The notes beneath the pieces were generated by a model that was given only the letters and a program-made list of their open reading frames with translations, was not told the DNA's origin and ran no database searches. This document shows, piece after piece, positions 8,749-17,486 of a DNA stretch of 64,000 nucleotides. Source of the DNA: Alicyclobacillus tolerans (GTDB lineage: Bacteria > Bacillota > Bacilli > Alicyclobacillales > Alicyclobacillaceae); the NCBI RefSeq assembly GCF_021739485.1, contig NZ_JAJFNK010000007.1:103641-167640 (forward strand). The letters are read 5' to 3'. The translations under genes and the position numbers were made by a program. Within the stretch, counting starts at the first letter, position 1. Every line of letters begins with the position of its first letter.

Positions 8749-8833
8749 TCCCGACTCCTCCCAAATCCCTGCATTGGTCCCTCGACTTTTCCTACCCGCC
8801 TGTTCATAATGATTGGAACGGGAGGGATCGAGA

Positions 8834-9028
8834 ATGGAAAACAACTCAGGGTTTGATGTGGAAGCCGTTTATTTCGATGACGACGTTCTTTTTCACGAGA
8901 CCGTCATGGAGATAATTGCATGGGAGAAGGAAGATGAGCTTCGGAGTACGGAAAGTCGCTTGGAATTACCAGATATAATGACTGAAGATGCGTTCAGATT
9001 GCTGATGGAGACGGCTTGCGAGGAATAG
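8834..9028 (+). CDS. Small acidic hypothetical protein
   Basis: The ATG at 8834 follows ACGGGAGGGATCGAGA. The product of 64 residues is very acidic (VYFDDDVLFHETVMEIIAWE, then LPDIMTEDAFRLLMETACEE) and probably helical. Small acidic proteins in islands are often anti-repressors, antitoxins or anti-restriction factors, but nothing here singles out one of these. It ends about 90 bases before a convergent terminator. Confidence 0.5.
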   Translation: MENNSGFDVEAVYFDDDVLFHETVMEIIAWEKEDELRSTESRLELPDIMTEDAFRLLMETACEE

Positions 9029-9115
9029 AGTGTATCAGCGTAAGACAGTCCGATATATTCGGTTTGTTTGAGACTATCGATACTGAACCACGCTTCTGGA
9101 AGTTTAGGATATCAA

Positions 9116-9156
9116 ATAGGGGCAGGTTCGTTGATAACTCGGAACCCACCCCCTAT
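9116..9156. terminator. Bidirectional terminator between convergent genes
   Basis: A long imperfect hairpin pairs ATAGGGGCAGGTTCG with CGGAACCCACCCCCTAT. It lies between the rightward small acidic gene and the leftward HTH gene and has A/T-rich flanks. Confidence 0.55.
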
Positions 9157-9181
9157 GAATCAAACTATTATATGTCATGAC

Positions 9182-9757
9182 TTACTTTAGAGAAAACAAG
9201 ACTGGTTGATCATATCTCTCCAATTGAGGGTCAATCTCGCCCAGTGCATATATCCTCTTTGAAATAAAGTAGGCGACGATTGCTTCCAATTTGCTTCCGT
9301 CAGTTGCTAAGCTGTATCCAGCCTTTCGAAATAGCATTTCAGTCTCCTCGATGGTCAACCTCAACGCAATGGCAATGCGAAGCAAGTATATCTTCGATGG
9401 ATTTTTATTCTGCCCATGTTTAATCTGATTCCAATAGGACCTCGTTACTAAAATGCTCGTGTCAAGGTTGGGGTTCTCTTTCATCTTCTGCAATTTGAGA
9501 GCTTCTACATATTCCCCTAAGGTTTGTTTTGATACCGCTTGAACCACTTTATCCAGTTCAGGATTGAAGTCTATGTCCTTCGTGAACATGTCATGAAAAA
9601 CCGCAACAGGTTTGTTCTCCGTAGGTATGTCAGCGACCTCATCTGGTAACTGTAGTTCTCTAATGAGTTCAATTAACTTGTTTGAACTTACGAAGAGGTC
9701 TAAATCAGGATATACGTTTGCGTAATATTCAGCCCTTTGTGCCTGATAGTCATCCAT
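9182..9757 (-). CDS. Protein with a C-terminal Cro/CI-type HTH
   Basis: The 191-residue protein begins at an ATG behind GAGGAGAGAAAACGG. Residues 1-90 are acidic and helical with no recognised domain. From about residue 95 a helix-turn-helix follows: LDTSILVTRSYWNQIKHGQN, then IYLLRIAIALRLTIEETEML and FRKAGYSL. The phrase LAxxLxLxxxExxxLLxxAGYxL is typical of XRE-like repressors of Gram-positive elements, where the HTH sits at the C-terminus. It is transcribed toward the left and away from the cluster of small unknown genes to its right, so it may regulate the island (inference). Confidence 0.55.
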   Translation of the reverse strand: MDDYQAQRAEYYANVYPDLDLFVSSNKLIELIRELQLPDEVADIPTENKPVAVFHDMFTKDIDFNPELDKVVQAVSKQTLGEYVEALKLQKMKENPNLDTSILVTRSYWNQIKHGQNKNPSKIYLLRIAIALRLTIEETEMLFRKAGYSLATDGSKLEAIVAYFISKRIYALGEIDPQLERYDQPVLFSLK

Positions 9758-9970
9758 CCGTTTTCTCTCCTCGTAGAAAAATTCTCAATGTAGCATGGCA
9801 TGCGACCACAGTTCCCCTACCGCCAGTTACACTGCCGATATGCACCATTATTATAAACGTTGCCTTAAGTCAATAGGAAGGGTGAGAGGTAGCGGAGATA
9901 GCTTGATGCGGGGGACGTTACGAGGTTTGGACAACATCTCTTAAAAAACCACCAAAGGAGTGTTTTGACA

Positions 9971-10618
9971 ATGAGTATGACTATCAATCACACAACAACA
10001 ATGCAACAACTTCAACATGACTGGGCAGGTGAAAAGCTGTCCCACATTTCTTCAATCTTGGAGTATCGCTATGGGATCGATGTTACCCCTGCGATGAGCA
10101 AAGCTGATGATGACTATTCGCTTGTTTTGAAGGATGAGGAACTCGATGCAGATATGTGGGTGTCGTATAAGTCCGTCGATATCATCAAGTCAAACGTAGA
10201 TGAGGAGGTCTTACAAATCTGGATGATGTTTGTTGATACTCTTCCATTCGACTATCGAAATACGAACCAGGCTGACGAATCGATAGCAACTGATGCAATA
10301 GCCTCGACAAAACGGGTGCAGGAGACGGTTGAAAACATGCCGACAACTATCCGTATGGATATGGATGAAGAAGAGTTGAGACGAGGATTAGCCTCTGAGA
10401 AGTTGGCTCATATCACTTCAATTCTGGAATGTCGCTACGGCATAATTGCTACCCCAGTGATTCGTGCTAAACACGATGAGTATCAGGTTTGCATGGAGGA
10501 TCTACGCGAATTCGCGGATGTTGGGTATTGCTACGACATTGATGACATGCTCGAATGCAATGCGGAGCATGAAGCCTCTTATCTCAGAAAGCTCTTTGTT
10601 TGGCATCACGCATCATAG
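9971..10618 (+). CDS. Tandem two-domain hypothetical protein (EKL-HI-SIL family)
   Basis: The 215-residue protein is an internal duplication. Residues 10-85 contain GEKLSHISSILEYRYGIDVT and residues 130-205 contain SEKLAHITSILECRYGIIAT. Each is followed by an acidic stretch (DDDYSLVLKDEEL and HDEYQVCMEDLREF) of similar layout. A third, single-domain copy is encoded just downstream. The ATG at 9971 has AAAGGAG 10 bases upstream; the in-frame TTG at 9965 is an alternative. No known family comes to mind. The acidic single-helix and strand pattern resembles small phage or plasmid accessory proteins. Confidence 0.5.
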   Translation: MSMTINHTTTMQQLQHDWAGEKLSHISSILEYRYGIDVTPAMSKADDDYSLVLKDEELDADMWVSYKSVDIIKSNVDEEVLQIWMMFVDTLPFDYRNTNQADESIATDAIASTKRVQETVENMPTTIRMDMDEEELRRGLASEKLAHITSILECRYGIIATPVIRAKHDEYQVCMEDLREFADVGYCYDIDDMLECNAEHEASYLRKLFVWHHAS

Positions 10619-10710
10619 GCGTGTTTGGAAATTCGGGGCTTCTCTGAACCCCTTGTCCTGGATCGTGTATGGTGAGTTTTCGCAAATAAATCTTGAGAGG
10701 AGATAGAGTC

Positions 10711-10980
10711 ATGCAACTGGTAGAAACCAAATCAAGCAAGCTGACGTATCAGCAGTTAAAGGAGAGGTTGGCAGTCGAGAAGTTGCGCCATGTGTGTTCG
10801 ATACTAACATATTTGCTTGACCTGAACTTCGGTGTAGTACAAGCCAATGCTGGGAGTTTTGCGCTTTATTGGGTCTGCGAGAATTGTGAAGAAGCGCACT
10901 TTTTAGAATCGTATTCGATGGATGAGGCAGTGTCCTTGACTGCAGAATTCGAAGCAATTCGTCTTGCGGAGTTGGAGTAG
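10711..10980 (+). CDS. Single-domain paralogue of the EKL-HI-SIL family
   Basis: The ATG at 10711 follows GAGAGGAGATAGAGTC. The 89-residue product carries LAVEKLRHVCSILTYLLDLN, the same signature as both halves of the protein encoded 93 bases upstream, then FALYWVCENCEEAHF. The CENC pair adds cysteines that the other copies lack. The two genes share orientation and probably a transcript that ends at the hairpin at 10992. The function is unknown; a duplicated small domain suggests a binding role rather than an enzyme. Confidence 0.5.
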   Translation: MQLVETKSSKLTYQQLKERLAVEKLRHVCSILTYLLDLNFGVVQANAGSFALYWVCENCEEAHFLESYSMDEAVSLTAEFEAIRLAELE

Positions 10981-10991
10981 TCGTTAGAAGG

Positions 10992-11019
10992 GTGGGGGAC
11001 GACATTTAACGTCCCCCAC
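10992..11019 (+). terminator. Strong hairpin after the EKL-HI-SIL genes
   Basis: GTGGGGGACG pairs perfectly with CGTCCCCCAC around an 8-base AT loop, 11 bases after the stop codon. No T-tract follows, so it may protect the mRNA end rather than terminate by itself. Confidence 0.5.
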
Positions 11020-11102
11020 TGAAAGGCTGAATAGTAAGCCTTACGAGTGTTGGATTGGAACCGTTGCAAAACAAAGAAATTCGAGTTTAAGGAGATGAAA
11101 TA

Positions 11103-11519
11103 ATGAGCGTGACCATTGCAGAAAGAGACATGACTGGGGATAAACCAGTAAACGCACTAATTCCAGTTAATGGATATTCGTGGACATCGATAGACGTGAA
11201 GGATGCAGGGAAATACAGAGACCAAAACGGGTTGGGACTTTCAGGGTTCTTCTATCGTGACTTTAAGGCTACAAGACATACAATTCCCATTGGAAATGGG
11301 ATTCCGCTGAGTCGGTACCGCTATCCCAAAACGGAAATTCCATTCAAGAGTCCGATGCATCGTTGGGATAATTTATTCTTCTGTGGAGGTTATAGAGCTT
11401 GTGACCCCGACGGGAGACAGTTTGATACGCATGAAAGAATCGTCGAATACGTTGTCACAAGGAAAAAACCTATGGGATTTATTGTCGGCGATGAGGATGA
11501 GTTAGAAGCACTCAGTTGA
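11103..11519 (+). CDS. Hypothetical protein
   Basis: The ATG at 11103 follows TTAAGGAGATGAAATA, a strong ribosome binding site. The 138-residue product has no membrane segment or signal. It contains aromatic-rich phrases such as GLSGFFYRDFKATRH and RWDNLFFCGGYRACDPDGRQ, suggesting a compact beta-rich fold. The next gene begins directly after its stop codon, which implies translational coupling. No family was recognised. It belongs to a run of four small unknown genes on this strand, each with its own good ribosome binding site. Confidence 0.5.
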   Translation: MSVTIAERDMTGDKPVNALIPVNGYSWTSIDVKDAGKYRDQNGLGLSGFFYRDFKATRHTIPIGNGIPLSRYRYPKTEIPFKSPMHRWDNLFFCGGYRACDPDGRQFDTHERIVEYVVTRKKPMGFIVGDEDELEALS

Positions 11520-11846
11520 ATGGCATGCGACGGAATCGACTATAAGATATTGTCCGCTGATAGTGGTCGCTGTGAAATTGGATTTGCGAACCAAGGAGTC
11601 ACATCAGACCTGTTTGATATCGACACCCATATTGAATCATATCGCATGCTAAATGACGGGGTGCCATATAGCCTGATTACTGAAGCAGACTTGAAAGAAT
11701 TCGAGACTATCTCACGGAAGAGGCTTAGTGATTTCTTTGATTACGACTACGCCCATCCCTGCACTGCAGTTGAATCGCTCAAAGTGGGATTCATTTTGGG
11801 ATACCCGATTGAGTCCACGTTCGCGGTGATCAATTGGTTGCGGTAA
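11520..11846 (+). CDS. Hypothetical protein coupled to the gene upstream
   Basis: The ATG at 11520 directly follows the TGA of the preceding gene. No separate strong ribosome binding site is present (GATGAGGATGAG lies about 25 bases upstream), so translation probably depends on the upstream gene. The 108-residue product is mixed alpha/beta and acidic (VTSDLFDIDTHIESYRML, then ADLKEFETISRKRL). I do not recognise it. Tight coupling suggests the two proteins are made in equal amounts and may interact. Confidence 0.45.
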   Translation: MACDGIDYKILSADSGRCEIGFANQGVTSDLFDIDTHIESYRMLNDGVPYSLITEADLKEFETISRKRLSDFFDYDYAHPCTAVESLKVGFILGYPIESTFAVINWLR

Positions 11847-11928
11847 TCAAGTGTCTTACAAGTAGCTGGAGCTCTGGTGGTTTTAGACTATACCCTAATT
11901 TATTTCAGGAATAGAGGAGCGAGTTGTA

Positions 11929-12351
11929 ATGAGTATAAGCATGGCTGATGCATCCGCATTTCTGGAGAAACATCTCGAAGCGTTGTACGAACGGTATCCA
12001 AAATCACAGGCTGAACTGGCGAATATGTTTACCTTCTCTGAAGCGTTGCTCATCTTGTGTTTGTGTTGCAACTTGATATCTATCCCATCCATGTTTGACC
12101 AAAGCACACTGACAGATATCTACATTGACCATATTGATTCCATTGAATCTATTGACTCGCACAATGTGCATTTGGCACTAAGAAAGCTGAGGAAGAAGTG
12201 GAAGCAACTCAATGCGTATCAAAATTATGCAGTATTAGTGATGGCGAGTGAATGCCTCTCTGTTCCAGAAAATAACATGATTGAACCACGGCTGTTGCTT
12301 GAGTTGCGGGTAAAGTACGTTTTTGGAATTGAGGACTCAACATCGGATTGA
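11929..12351 (+). CDS. Helical hypothetical protein
   Basis: The ATG at 11929 follows AGAGGAGCGAGTTGTA. The 140-residue product is predicted to be mostly helical, with a Cys-rich hydrophobic segment EALLILCLCCNLISI at about residues 39-53 and an amphipathic basic helix LALRKLRKKWKQLNAY later. The hydrophobic run is too short for a sure membrane span. No family was recognised. It lies in the same run of small island genes as its neighbours. Confidence 0.45.
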   Translation: MSISMADASAFLEKHLEALYERYPKSQAELANMFTFSEALLILCLCCNLISIPSMFDQSTLTDIYIDHIDSIESIDSHNVHLALRKLRKKWKQLNAYQNYAVLVMASECLSVPENNMIEPRLLLELRVKYVFGIEDSTSD

Positions 12352-12546
12352 CTTAGAGTAGCTTGCGATGCGAACCAGGAGTGGAACGTCGGTTCTTCTC
12401 CTGACTCTACTCCCTGTTCACTGAAGGAAAGATCACACAAATGAGCGTAGAGATTGAACTCGGTTAGAGAACTGGGACCTTATTGGCTCAGAGGTGACCT
12501 ACTACAATACTAAAAATTCAACATATGAGAAACGGGGGAATACAAA

Positions 12547-12957
12547 GTGAATAACACGACCACAGGGCACGTACTCACTGAATTGTCATTGGAGGAATTG
12601 CAATTGAAAGATCAGATTACATCGGAAATCGCATCTCGCCAACAAGTAAGCCGCGTGGTTTTTACCCATCCTTGCTTTAATTCATCCACTTACCATCACC
12701 AAAAGCACAAACACTGGGCAAAGCTTGTAAAAGCAGTCGATGTTACTAAAAACTCTGGATACGCCTTTAGTGGCGAATTCTTTGATGTCCAACGAGAACA
12801 TAAAGTACCAGAAGGTCCAATTATTGCGACGGTATGTGATCGTGAGGCTACGCTCTGGCATGTTACGGCGGATAGGGTTATAGAGGTTGCCAGTTGCAAA
12901 ACAAACGCCATGTCAAAGCTTATCGATACATGTGCCTCGATTCGTGTGACCATATGA
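12547..12957 (+). CDS. Hypothetical protein
   Basis: The GTG at 12547 has AACGGGGG about 8 bases upstream. The 136-residue product starts with a short helical part (LSLEELQLKDQITSEI) and continues as a probable beta-rich domain (RVVFTHPCFNSSTYHHQKHK, then YAFSGEFFDVQREHKV). His residues are concentrated at HHQKHKHW, but no metal-site pattern is clear. No family was recognised. It is the last intact gene of this run before a frameshifted small membrane ORF. Confidence 0.45.
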   Translation: MNNTTTGHVLTELSLEELQLKDQITSEIASRQQVSRVVFTHPCFNSSTYHHQKHKHWAKLVKAVDVTKNSGYAFSGEFFDVQREHKVPEGPIIATVCDREATLWHVTADRVIEVASCKTNAMSKLIDTCASIRVTI

Positions 12958-13059
12958 ACCAATGGTGGGCTGAGTTCAATAGCCTGATGAGAATGATAGC
13001 CTGCACATCGAATCATATGAGCAAGGGGTTCGTGTCAGTTCGTAAAGGAACGGTCAAGG

Positions 13060-13216
13060 TTGGAGCAAGAACCCCATAGAATCAAAGCCTTCGAGGTGAT
13101 CGCTGTCCTATATATCACCATTTTATATGTTTACTGGTGCTCTTCCACCAATTGGTGCGTATTTTAGCGGCTTTACTGCCACAATCATCATTCTTACGTT
13201 GGTAGGATATGTTTAA
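13060..13216 (+). pseudogene. Small two-span membrane ORF with a frameshift
   Basis: A TTG at 13060 lies behind AAAGGAACGGTCAAGG and starts EQEPHRIKAFEVIAVLYIT. Near 13130 the hydrophobic sense moves to the next frame, which reads MFTGALPPIGAYFSGFTA followed by a second hydrophobic run to a TAA at 13214-13216. Joined, the two frames give a protein of about 50 residues with two membrane spans. A single-base indel, or programmed frameshifting at TTTTATATG, would explain it. 13217-13370 holds only the hairpin at 13310. Confidence 0.35.
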
Positions 13217-13309
13217 TGTTTGTCATTTTACGCTCTGTTTCATTTGGGGAACATTGAAACGCCAACCTGATCTTAAATAACGGCTGATACGTTTCAAGAT
13301 ATCGCAAGA

Positions 13310-13333
13310 ATGGCGTACCGACTGGTACGCCAT
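13310..13333 (-). terminator. Hairpin at the end of the ftsW-like operon
   Basis: ATGGCGTACC pairs perfectly with GGTACGCCAT around a 4-base loop, 37 bases beyond the leftward stop codon. The T-tract on the minus strand is weak. Confidence 0.5.
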
Positions 13334-13370
13334 CGTGAATTCTACCGCTAATGAAACGGTTACTTGGCTC

Positions 13371-14711
13371 TCATTCGAGGACAGACGAATTATCCTGCAT
13401 CATGCACCCCGTCCGTACCAGGTTTCTACGACGATACACGCTCATAATTATACCGACACACATGAACTCGGTGATTGTAACCCCACCGCTGGTGCTGAAC
13501 ATTGGGAACGCCATACCTGCAAGTGGCAGAAATCCAAGTGCCATCAGCACAGGATACAAGAACTGAATGGCTAACATCACGCCAATACTGAACACCAGCC
13601 GTTGACCGTACATATCAGCGGTCTTTCGACTCATCCAAACCAGCCTCGTAATGAGCGCGACCATCAGGAACACAACGATGATTCCACCAACCCATCCAAA
13701 GGTATAGACCAGGTAATTGAAGATCATGTCGCCTTCAACCCCAGGTAGAAGCGGAAGCGATGCATGGATACCGTGTCCCCATAGCCCTGCCGCAGTGAGT
13801 GCTTTACGACCTTGCATGTATTGGTACGCAGAAGTCTGTGCATAAAACTGTGGGTGTAGAAACGCTTGCAGACGATGCAATCCGACGCTCGAAGTCAACG
13901 GGATCAACCAAGTCGCAATGACAACTGCAATTCCTCCAATCATCACTGCCTTGTGCTTTCTCACTGATGGTGTGGTCAGCATCAAGGCTAATAATCCCAG
14001 TCCGAATTCGACTGCACTCGAAGCGGTATGCTCATGCAAAAAGATCCACATCGGAACCAGTGTGATGGCAACGAATTTCAGAAAATCGTTTCGTTTTGAA
14101 AGGTCGAGATGTGAAATAAACCCTGCCAGTGCCACGAGTAATGGAAAGGGGGCAAGTGCAATGACATCAATCCGTAGAGGACTGCTTAAATAACGTTTCC
14201 CATAGACGTTTGCACCGAAGATAATTGTATATACCATGAGAATCCCAATTGCCCATAACAGGTATTTCGAGTATGGGCGAATACGACGATAGTCAAACAG
14301 AGCCGCACCAATGGATACGATGAGTCCAATCACCGACCAAACTAACTTGCGATCAAAGATGCCGTGATAAGACTGTACCGTATTGAGGGTCTTACTTCCA
14401 TCAATCGAGAACATGGTTAACAGAGAGATACCGACATAGAGGGCAATCATACCGACAAAGACCCAGTCTGTCTTGGGACGATGTACTCGATGAAGTCCTC
14501 GACCAATGGATGCAGGCGAACCCATATCCTTTAAAGCGAGGTCAACTGCATCACCGTATGACACTCCGCGAGACTGATATCGTTCTATTGCGTCTTCCAG
14601 GTGTCCGCGAAGCTCCTGAACGACTTCTTCATGAACATCGTCATACGTTATGTAACGGCAAACCTCTGAAGTAAATGCTTCAAGCTTGGCTTCATCGGGT
14701 TGTTGATTCAC
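13371..14711 (-). CDS. FtsW/RodA/SpoVE-family membrane protein with N-terminal HAAS domain
   Basis: Residues 1-85 form a soluble HAAS-type (DUF1700-like) domain with CRYITYDDVHEEVVQELRGH and VSYGDAVDLALKDMGSP. Residues 95-430 are a multi-pass SEDS fold with the family signs YQYMQGRKALTAAGLWGHGI and FPMFSTSGGVT near the end. SEDS proteins polymerise or flip lipid-linked peptidoglycan precursors. The GTG start at 14711 overlaps the stop of the PadR gene by 4 bp, so translation is coupled. PadR plus HAAS-domain pairs are a known arrangement in Bacilli, in which the HAAS protein and PadR respond to envelope stress. The envelope-stress role is inference here. Confidence 0.8.
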   Translation of the reverse strand: MNQQPDEAKLEAFTSEVCRYITYDDVHEEVVQELRGHLEDAIERYQSRGVSYGDAVDLALKDMGSPASIGRGLHRVHRPKTDWVFVGMIALYVGISLLTMFSIDGSKTLNTVQSYHGIFDRKLVWSVIGLIVSIGAALFDYRRIRPYSKYLLWAIGILMVYTIIFGANVYGKRYLSSPLRIDVIALAPFPLLVALAGFISHLDLSKRNDFLKFVAITLVPMWIFLHEHTASSAVEFGLGLLALMLTTPSVRKHKAVMIGGIAVVIATWLIPLTSSVGLHRLQAFLHPQFYAQTSAYQYMQGRKALTAAGLWGHGIHASLPLLPGVEGDMIFNYLVYTFGWVGGIIVVFLMVALITRLVWMSRKTADMYGQRLVFSIGVMLAIQFLYPVLMALGFLPLAGMAFPMFSTSGGVTITEFMCVGIIMSVYRRRNLVRTGCMMQDNSSVLE

Positions 14712-15043
14712 ACGCCCACCTCCCCGATGACTTTATCAACTGCTGAACGGAAAACTCTCCACTCCTCAGTCTTGTGAGATAGGTGTGCCGTGCCAGCATC
14801 CGTGATGGAGTAATACTTGCGTTTCCGATCCCCTTGCCCCGATTGCCAGAATGATTGAACCATGCCAAGTTCTTCGAGTGTGTGCAGGATTGGGTACAAT
14901 GTGCCTTCCTTAAGTGTGAAAACTCCCGCAGACTGCTCGTCCAGTTCACGAATCATCTCATATCCGTACATACTTCGCTTTCGAAGCATAGTCAGGATGA
15001 GAATAACCGTGCTCCCTTTGACCAACTCCTTGTCAATCTTCAA
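14708..15043 (-). CDS. PadR-family transcriptional regulator
   Basis: The 111-residue protein has the PadR winged helix: LKGST-like KELVKGSTVILILTML, then MYGYEMIRELDEQ, FTLKEGTLYPILHTLEELG and a wing RKRKYYSITDAGTAHL. The TTG start at 15043 sits behind GAAAGGAGAATCGTCTG. It is the first gene of a two-gene operon with the HAAS-FtsW gene, and a palindrome matching PadR sites lies at 15062-15084, directly upstream of its ribosome binding site. Autorepression relieved by an envelope or antibiotic signal is the usual mode of such regulators. Confidence 0.88.
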   Translation of the reverse strand: MKIDKELVKGSTVILILTMLRKRSMYGYEMIRELDEQSAGVFTLKEGTLYPILHTLEELGMVQSFWQSGQGDRKRKYYSITDAGTAHLSHKTEEWRVFRSAVDKVIGEVGV

Positions 15044-15061
15044 CAGACGATTCTCCTTTCG

Positions 15062-15084
15062 GATACATCGAATTTAGATGTATC
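15062..15084 (-). promoter_or_regulatory. PadR operator palindrome
   Basis: GATACATC and GATGTATC form an inverted repeat around 7 bases. PadR proteins bind ATACxx/xxGTAT-type sites (established knowledge). The repeat lies between a likely leftward promoter near 15090-15125 (TTGATG, 17 bases, TACATT) and the padR start. 15085-15421 otherwise holds no gene I can support. Confidence 0.6.
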
Positions 15085-15421
15085 GGATATCTATATATAA
15101 TGTACTGGATTTGTAGAACGGCATCAAGACCTAAAACGTACTTATCAAGTTGGGGATAGGGATACAAGGGAGGAGTAAGCACCGAAATACCATGACACAA
15201 GTGTTTGCTACATAAGTTCAATTCAGTTGAACTGTTGTGTTTTGGTTTGTATTTTGAAGAAACATGAGACGCTCTGTAATGGAGCGAATAGTACACACTC
15301 AAGCACTTATGACTAAAACGATTATGTCAGTATTGGGGTACTCATCCTCCAATAAGCCCACCATAGTCGATATCACTCTTTTGTGTTAAAAATAAAGCAT
15401 GATTCAGTAGGAGGTGAAGCT

Positions 15422-16405
15422 TTGGAGTACGTTGAGTCAAACATAAACCTTGAAAACCCAGATCCAAACAAAATGTCCACGGCGATAAAATCAGGTGTCA
15501 CAAGCCAAAGATTCGATCATTTCAAAGGTCTGTCGATGGTGCTCTTGGGGGCTGTTCTTTGGGGGGTGTCAGGGACAGCGGCACAGGTGTTATTTCAACG
15601 TTACGGATTTAACCCAGGCTGGTTAGTCACCGTTCGAATGACTGTTGCGGGACTACTTCTTTTAGTCGGCATTTCGATGAAGAGTGGTTTAATGCACACC
15701 ATTTCTGTATGGAAGAACAAGCAAGATGCTCTACAACTTGTCTTATTCGGCATCATTGGTTTACTCGGTGTCCAATATTCTTATTTTGCCGTGATTCGAT
15801 ATGGGAATGCCGCAACAGGAACGATGCTTCAATACATGGGACCTATATTCATTACCATCTATGTAGCATTACGACAACGACGCATGCCTGGTATTTCCCA
15901 GCTTGCCGCAGTTTCCTTGGCATTTGCAGGTGCCTTCCTGCTTGTTACAAATGGGAATGTGCACAGTTTCTCAATAAGTCCGCTCGCAGTATTTTGGGGA
16001 TTGATTTCGGCGATAACACTCGCATTTTACTCGTTGTATCCGCAGAATTTACTTCAAAAATATGGGTCTGCAAATATTGTAGGTTGGGCAATGCTCATAG
16101 GTGGTATCGGCATGTCGTTTATCACTCCGCCGTGGCATTTTACAGGTCATAGTTCATTAGGGACATGGTGGCTTGTTGGTTTCGTCGTGTTATTTGGGAC
16201 TTTGATTGCGTTTTATGTTTATATTGCAAGTCTAAAATACATTTCGGCATCAGAAGCCAGTCTATTGTCCTGTGGTGAACCGCTGTCCGCTTCAATTCTT
16301 GCCGTCGCCGTTTTGCATGTACAAATGGGCTTACCATCTATGATTGGGGGACTGTGTGTTCTTGTTACCGTCACCTTATTAGCACGTAAAGGGTCAGTAG
16401 AGTAA
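15422..16405 (+). CDS. EamA/DMT-family exporter
   Basis: The protein of about 327 residues has ten hydrophobic spans in two EamA repeats. The first opens with GLSMVLLGAVLWGVSGTAAQ and the second near SPLAVFWGLISAITLAFYSL. The second repeat ends with the typical ASEASLLSCGEPLSASILAV. Members export amino acids, drugs or other metabolites by proton antiport. The TTG at 15422 follows TAGGAGGTGAAGC; the frame is open further upstream but lacks a ribosome binding site. The substrate cannot be read from the sequence. It stands alone between padR and a VOC gene. Confidence 0.85.
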   Translation: MEYVESNINLENPDPNKMSTAIKSGVTSQRFDHFKGLSMVLLGAVLWGVSGTAAQVLFQRYGFNPGWLVTVRMTVAGLLLLVGISMKSGLMHTISVWKNKQDALQLVLFGIIGLLGVQYSYFAVIRYGNAATGTMLQYMGPIFITIYVALRQRRMPGISQLAAVSLAFAGAFLLVTNGNVHSFSISPLAVFWGLISAITLAFYSLYPQNLLQKYGSANIVGWAMLIGGIGMSFITPPWHFTGHSSLGTWWLVGFVVLFGTLIAFYVYIASLKYISASEASLLSCGEPLSASILAVAVLHVQMGLPSMIGGLCVLVTVTLLARKGSVE

Positions 16406-16761
16406 TAAATGCTCAAACGAGGACAAACACAAGGGATACCGTTCGGAGTATCCATTGTTGCATTCGAGGAAAACAATGCAAAATACCCTAACTGTCCATA
16501 CCGAATGCGGTGTACTGCGAAGTGAGCCAGCCCATATCGTCGATTGGATACGGTAATTGCAATTTAAGGAGGGCACTTATGCTGTCCTCATTTTATTAAC
16601 GAAGAAAAAGCGAGACAAGTTCAACTTGAATAGCGCATGCTCAAGCTGAACTGCTGATGTCAGTATTGGACAGGAATCTACAAAAAGCTTGCTGAGTTAA
16701 CGAACCGCTTTGGAATCGAATCAGCATGTGAGGAGCATTTCATCACTGGGAGGTCGGAAAT
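16406..16761. other. Intergenic region with an imperfect inverted repeat
   Basis: A weak stem-loop (GGATAC with GTATCC, about 16434-16453) may terminate the exporter gene. Further on, GTTCAACTTG (16620-16629) and CAAGCTGAAC (16643-16652) form an imperfect inverted repeat that could be an operator for the VOC gene. No coding region is supported. Confidence 0.4.
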
Positions 16762-17199
16762 ATGAAGGTCAATAGAATGGATCATGTGAGTATAAACGTG
16801 AATGATCTCTTAGCCGCTAAAGAGTTTTTTCTCGATTTGGGACTTGAAGTGGAAGCGGAATGGGAAATGGAAGGTGAGTGGGTAGGTCAGGTAATCGGGC
16901 TTAATGACGTTAAAACAACATGCGTAGCATTGCGAACGGCAGACGGTCAGGCATGGATAGAGTTAGTCAAATTTTATACGCCGTCAGATGAACAAGATAT
17001 TCAGAAGCCTTATGCAAATACACTGGGTATTCGACATATTGCATTTGCTGTAGACGATATTGAAGCCATCGTTGCCAAATTGGAAAAGAAGGGCACAGAA
17101 ATCTTTAGTGAGATACAGCAATATGAAGAAAGTTACAAATTATGCTACATTCGAGGACCAGAGGGAATCATTTTGGAGTTGGCGGAGCAAATCAAATAA
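16762..17199 (+). CDS. VOC-superfamily (glyoxalase/dioxygenase-like) protein
   Basis: The 145-residue protein contains two beta-alpha-beta-beta-beta modules. The first begins MDHVSINVNDLLAAKEFFLD and the second GIRHIAFAVDDIEAIVAKLE, ending in RGPEGIILELAEQI. Candidate metal ligands of the VOC fold are His-8, a Glu in the first module (WIELVKF), His in IRHIAF and the final Glu in ILELAE. The ATG at 16762 follows GGGAGGTCGGAAAT. VOC proteins include lactoylglutathione lyase, fosfomycin and bleomycin resistance proteins and dioxygenases; the substrate is unknown. Confidence 0.85.
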   Translation: MKVNRMDHVSINVNDLLAAKEFFLDLGLEVEAEWEMEGEWVGQVIGLNDVKTTCVALRTADGQAWIELVKFYTPSDEQDIQKPYANTLGIRHIAFAVDDIEAIVAKLEKKGTEIFSEIQQYEESYKLCYIRGPEGIILELAEQIK

Positions 17200-17486
17200 A
17201 CAGATGATATCTTGGCACGTCAGAGCTTTTACTTACTCCCACTGATATTCCAACTGGGTGACTGTCCAGAATGCTGTATGCTCGAACATTGTGTTCTTCT
17301 GCTCGTTTCCAGTTGTTGACGACAGAATGTCACTTATGTTGCACACACTAATGTGATAAACAGATTCCGAACGTTTCAGTGCAACAGAACTACCGTCGGA
17401 CGTGCGATAGCTCCGTGCAACATATTTCTCGCTGGTTTACGGAACTAAACTGTCGGAGACCAGAACACACAAAATAATTTTTGTAA

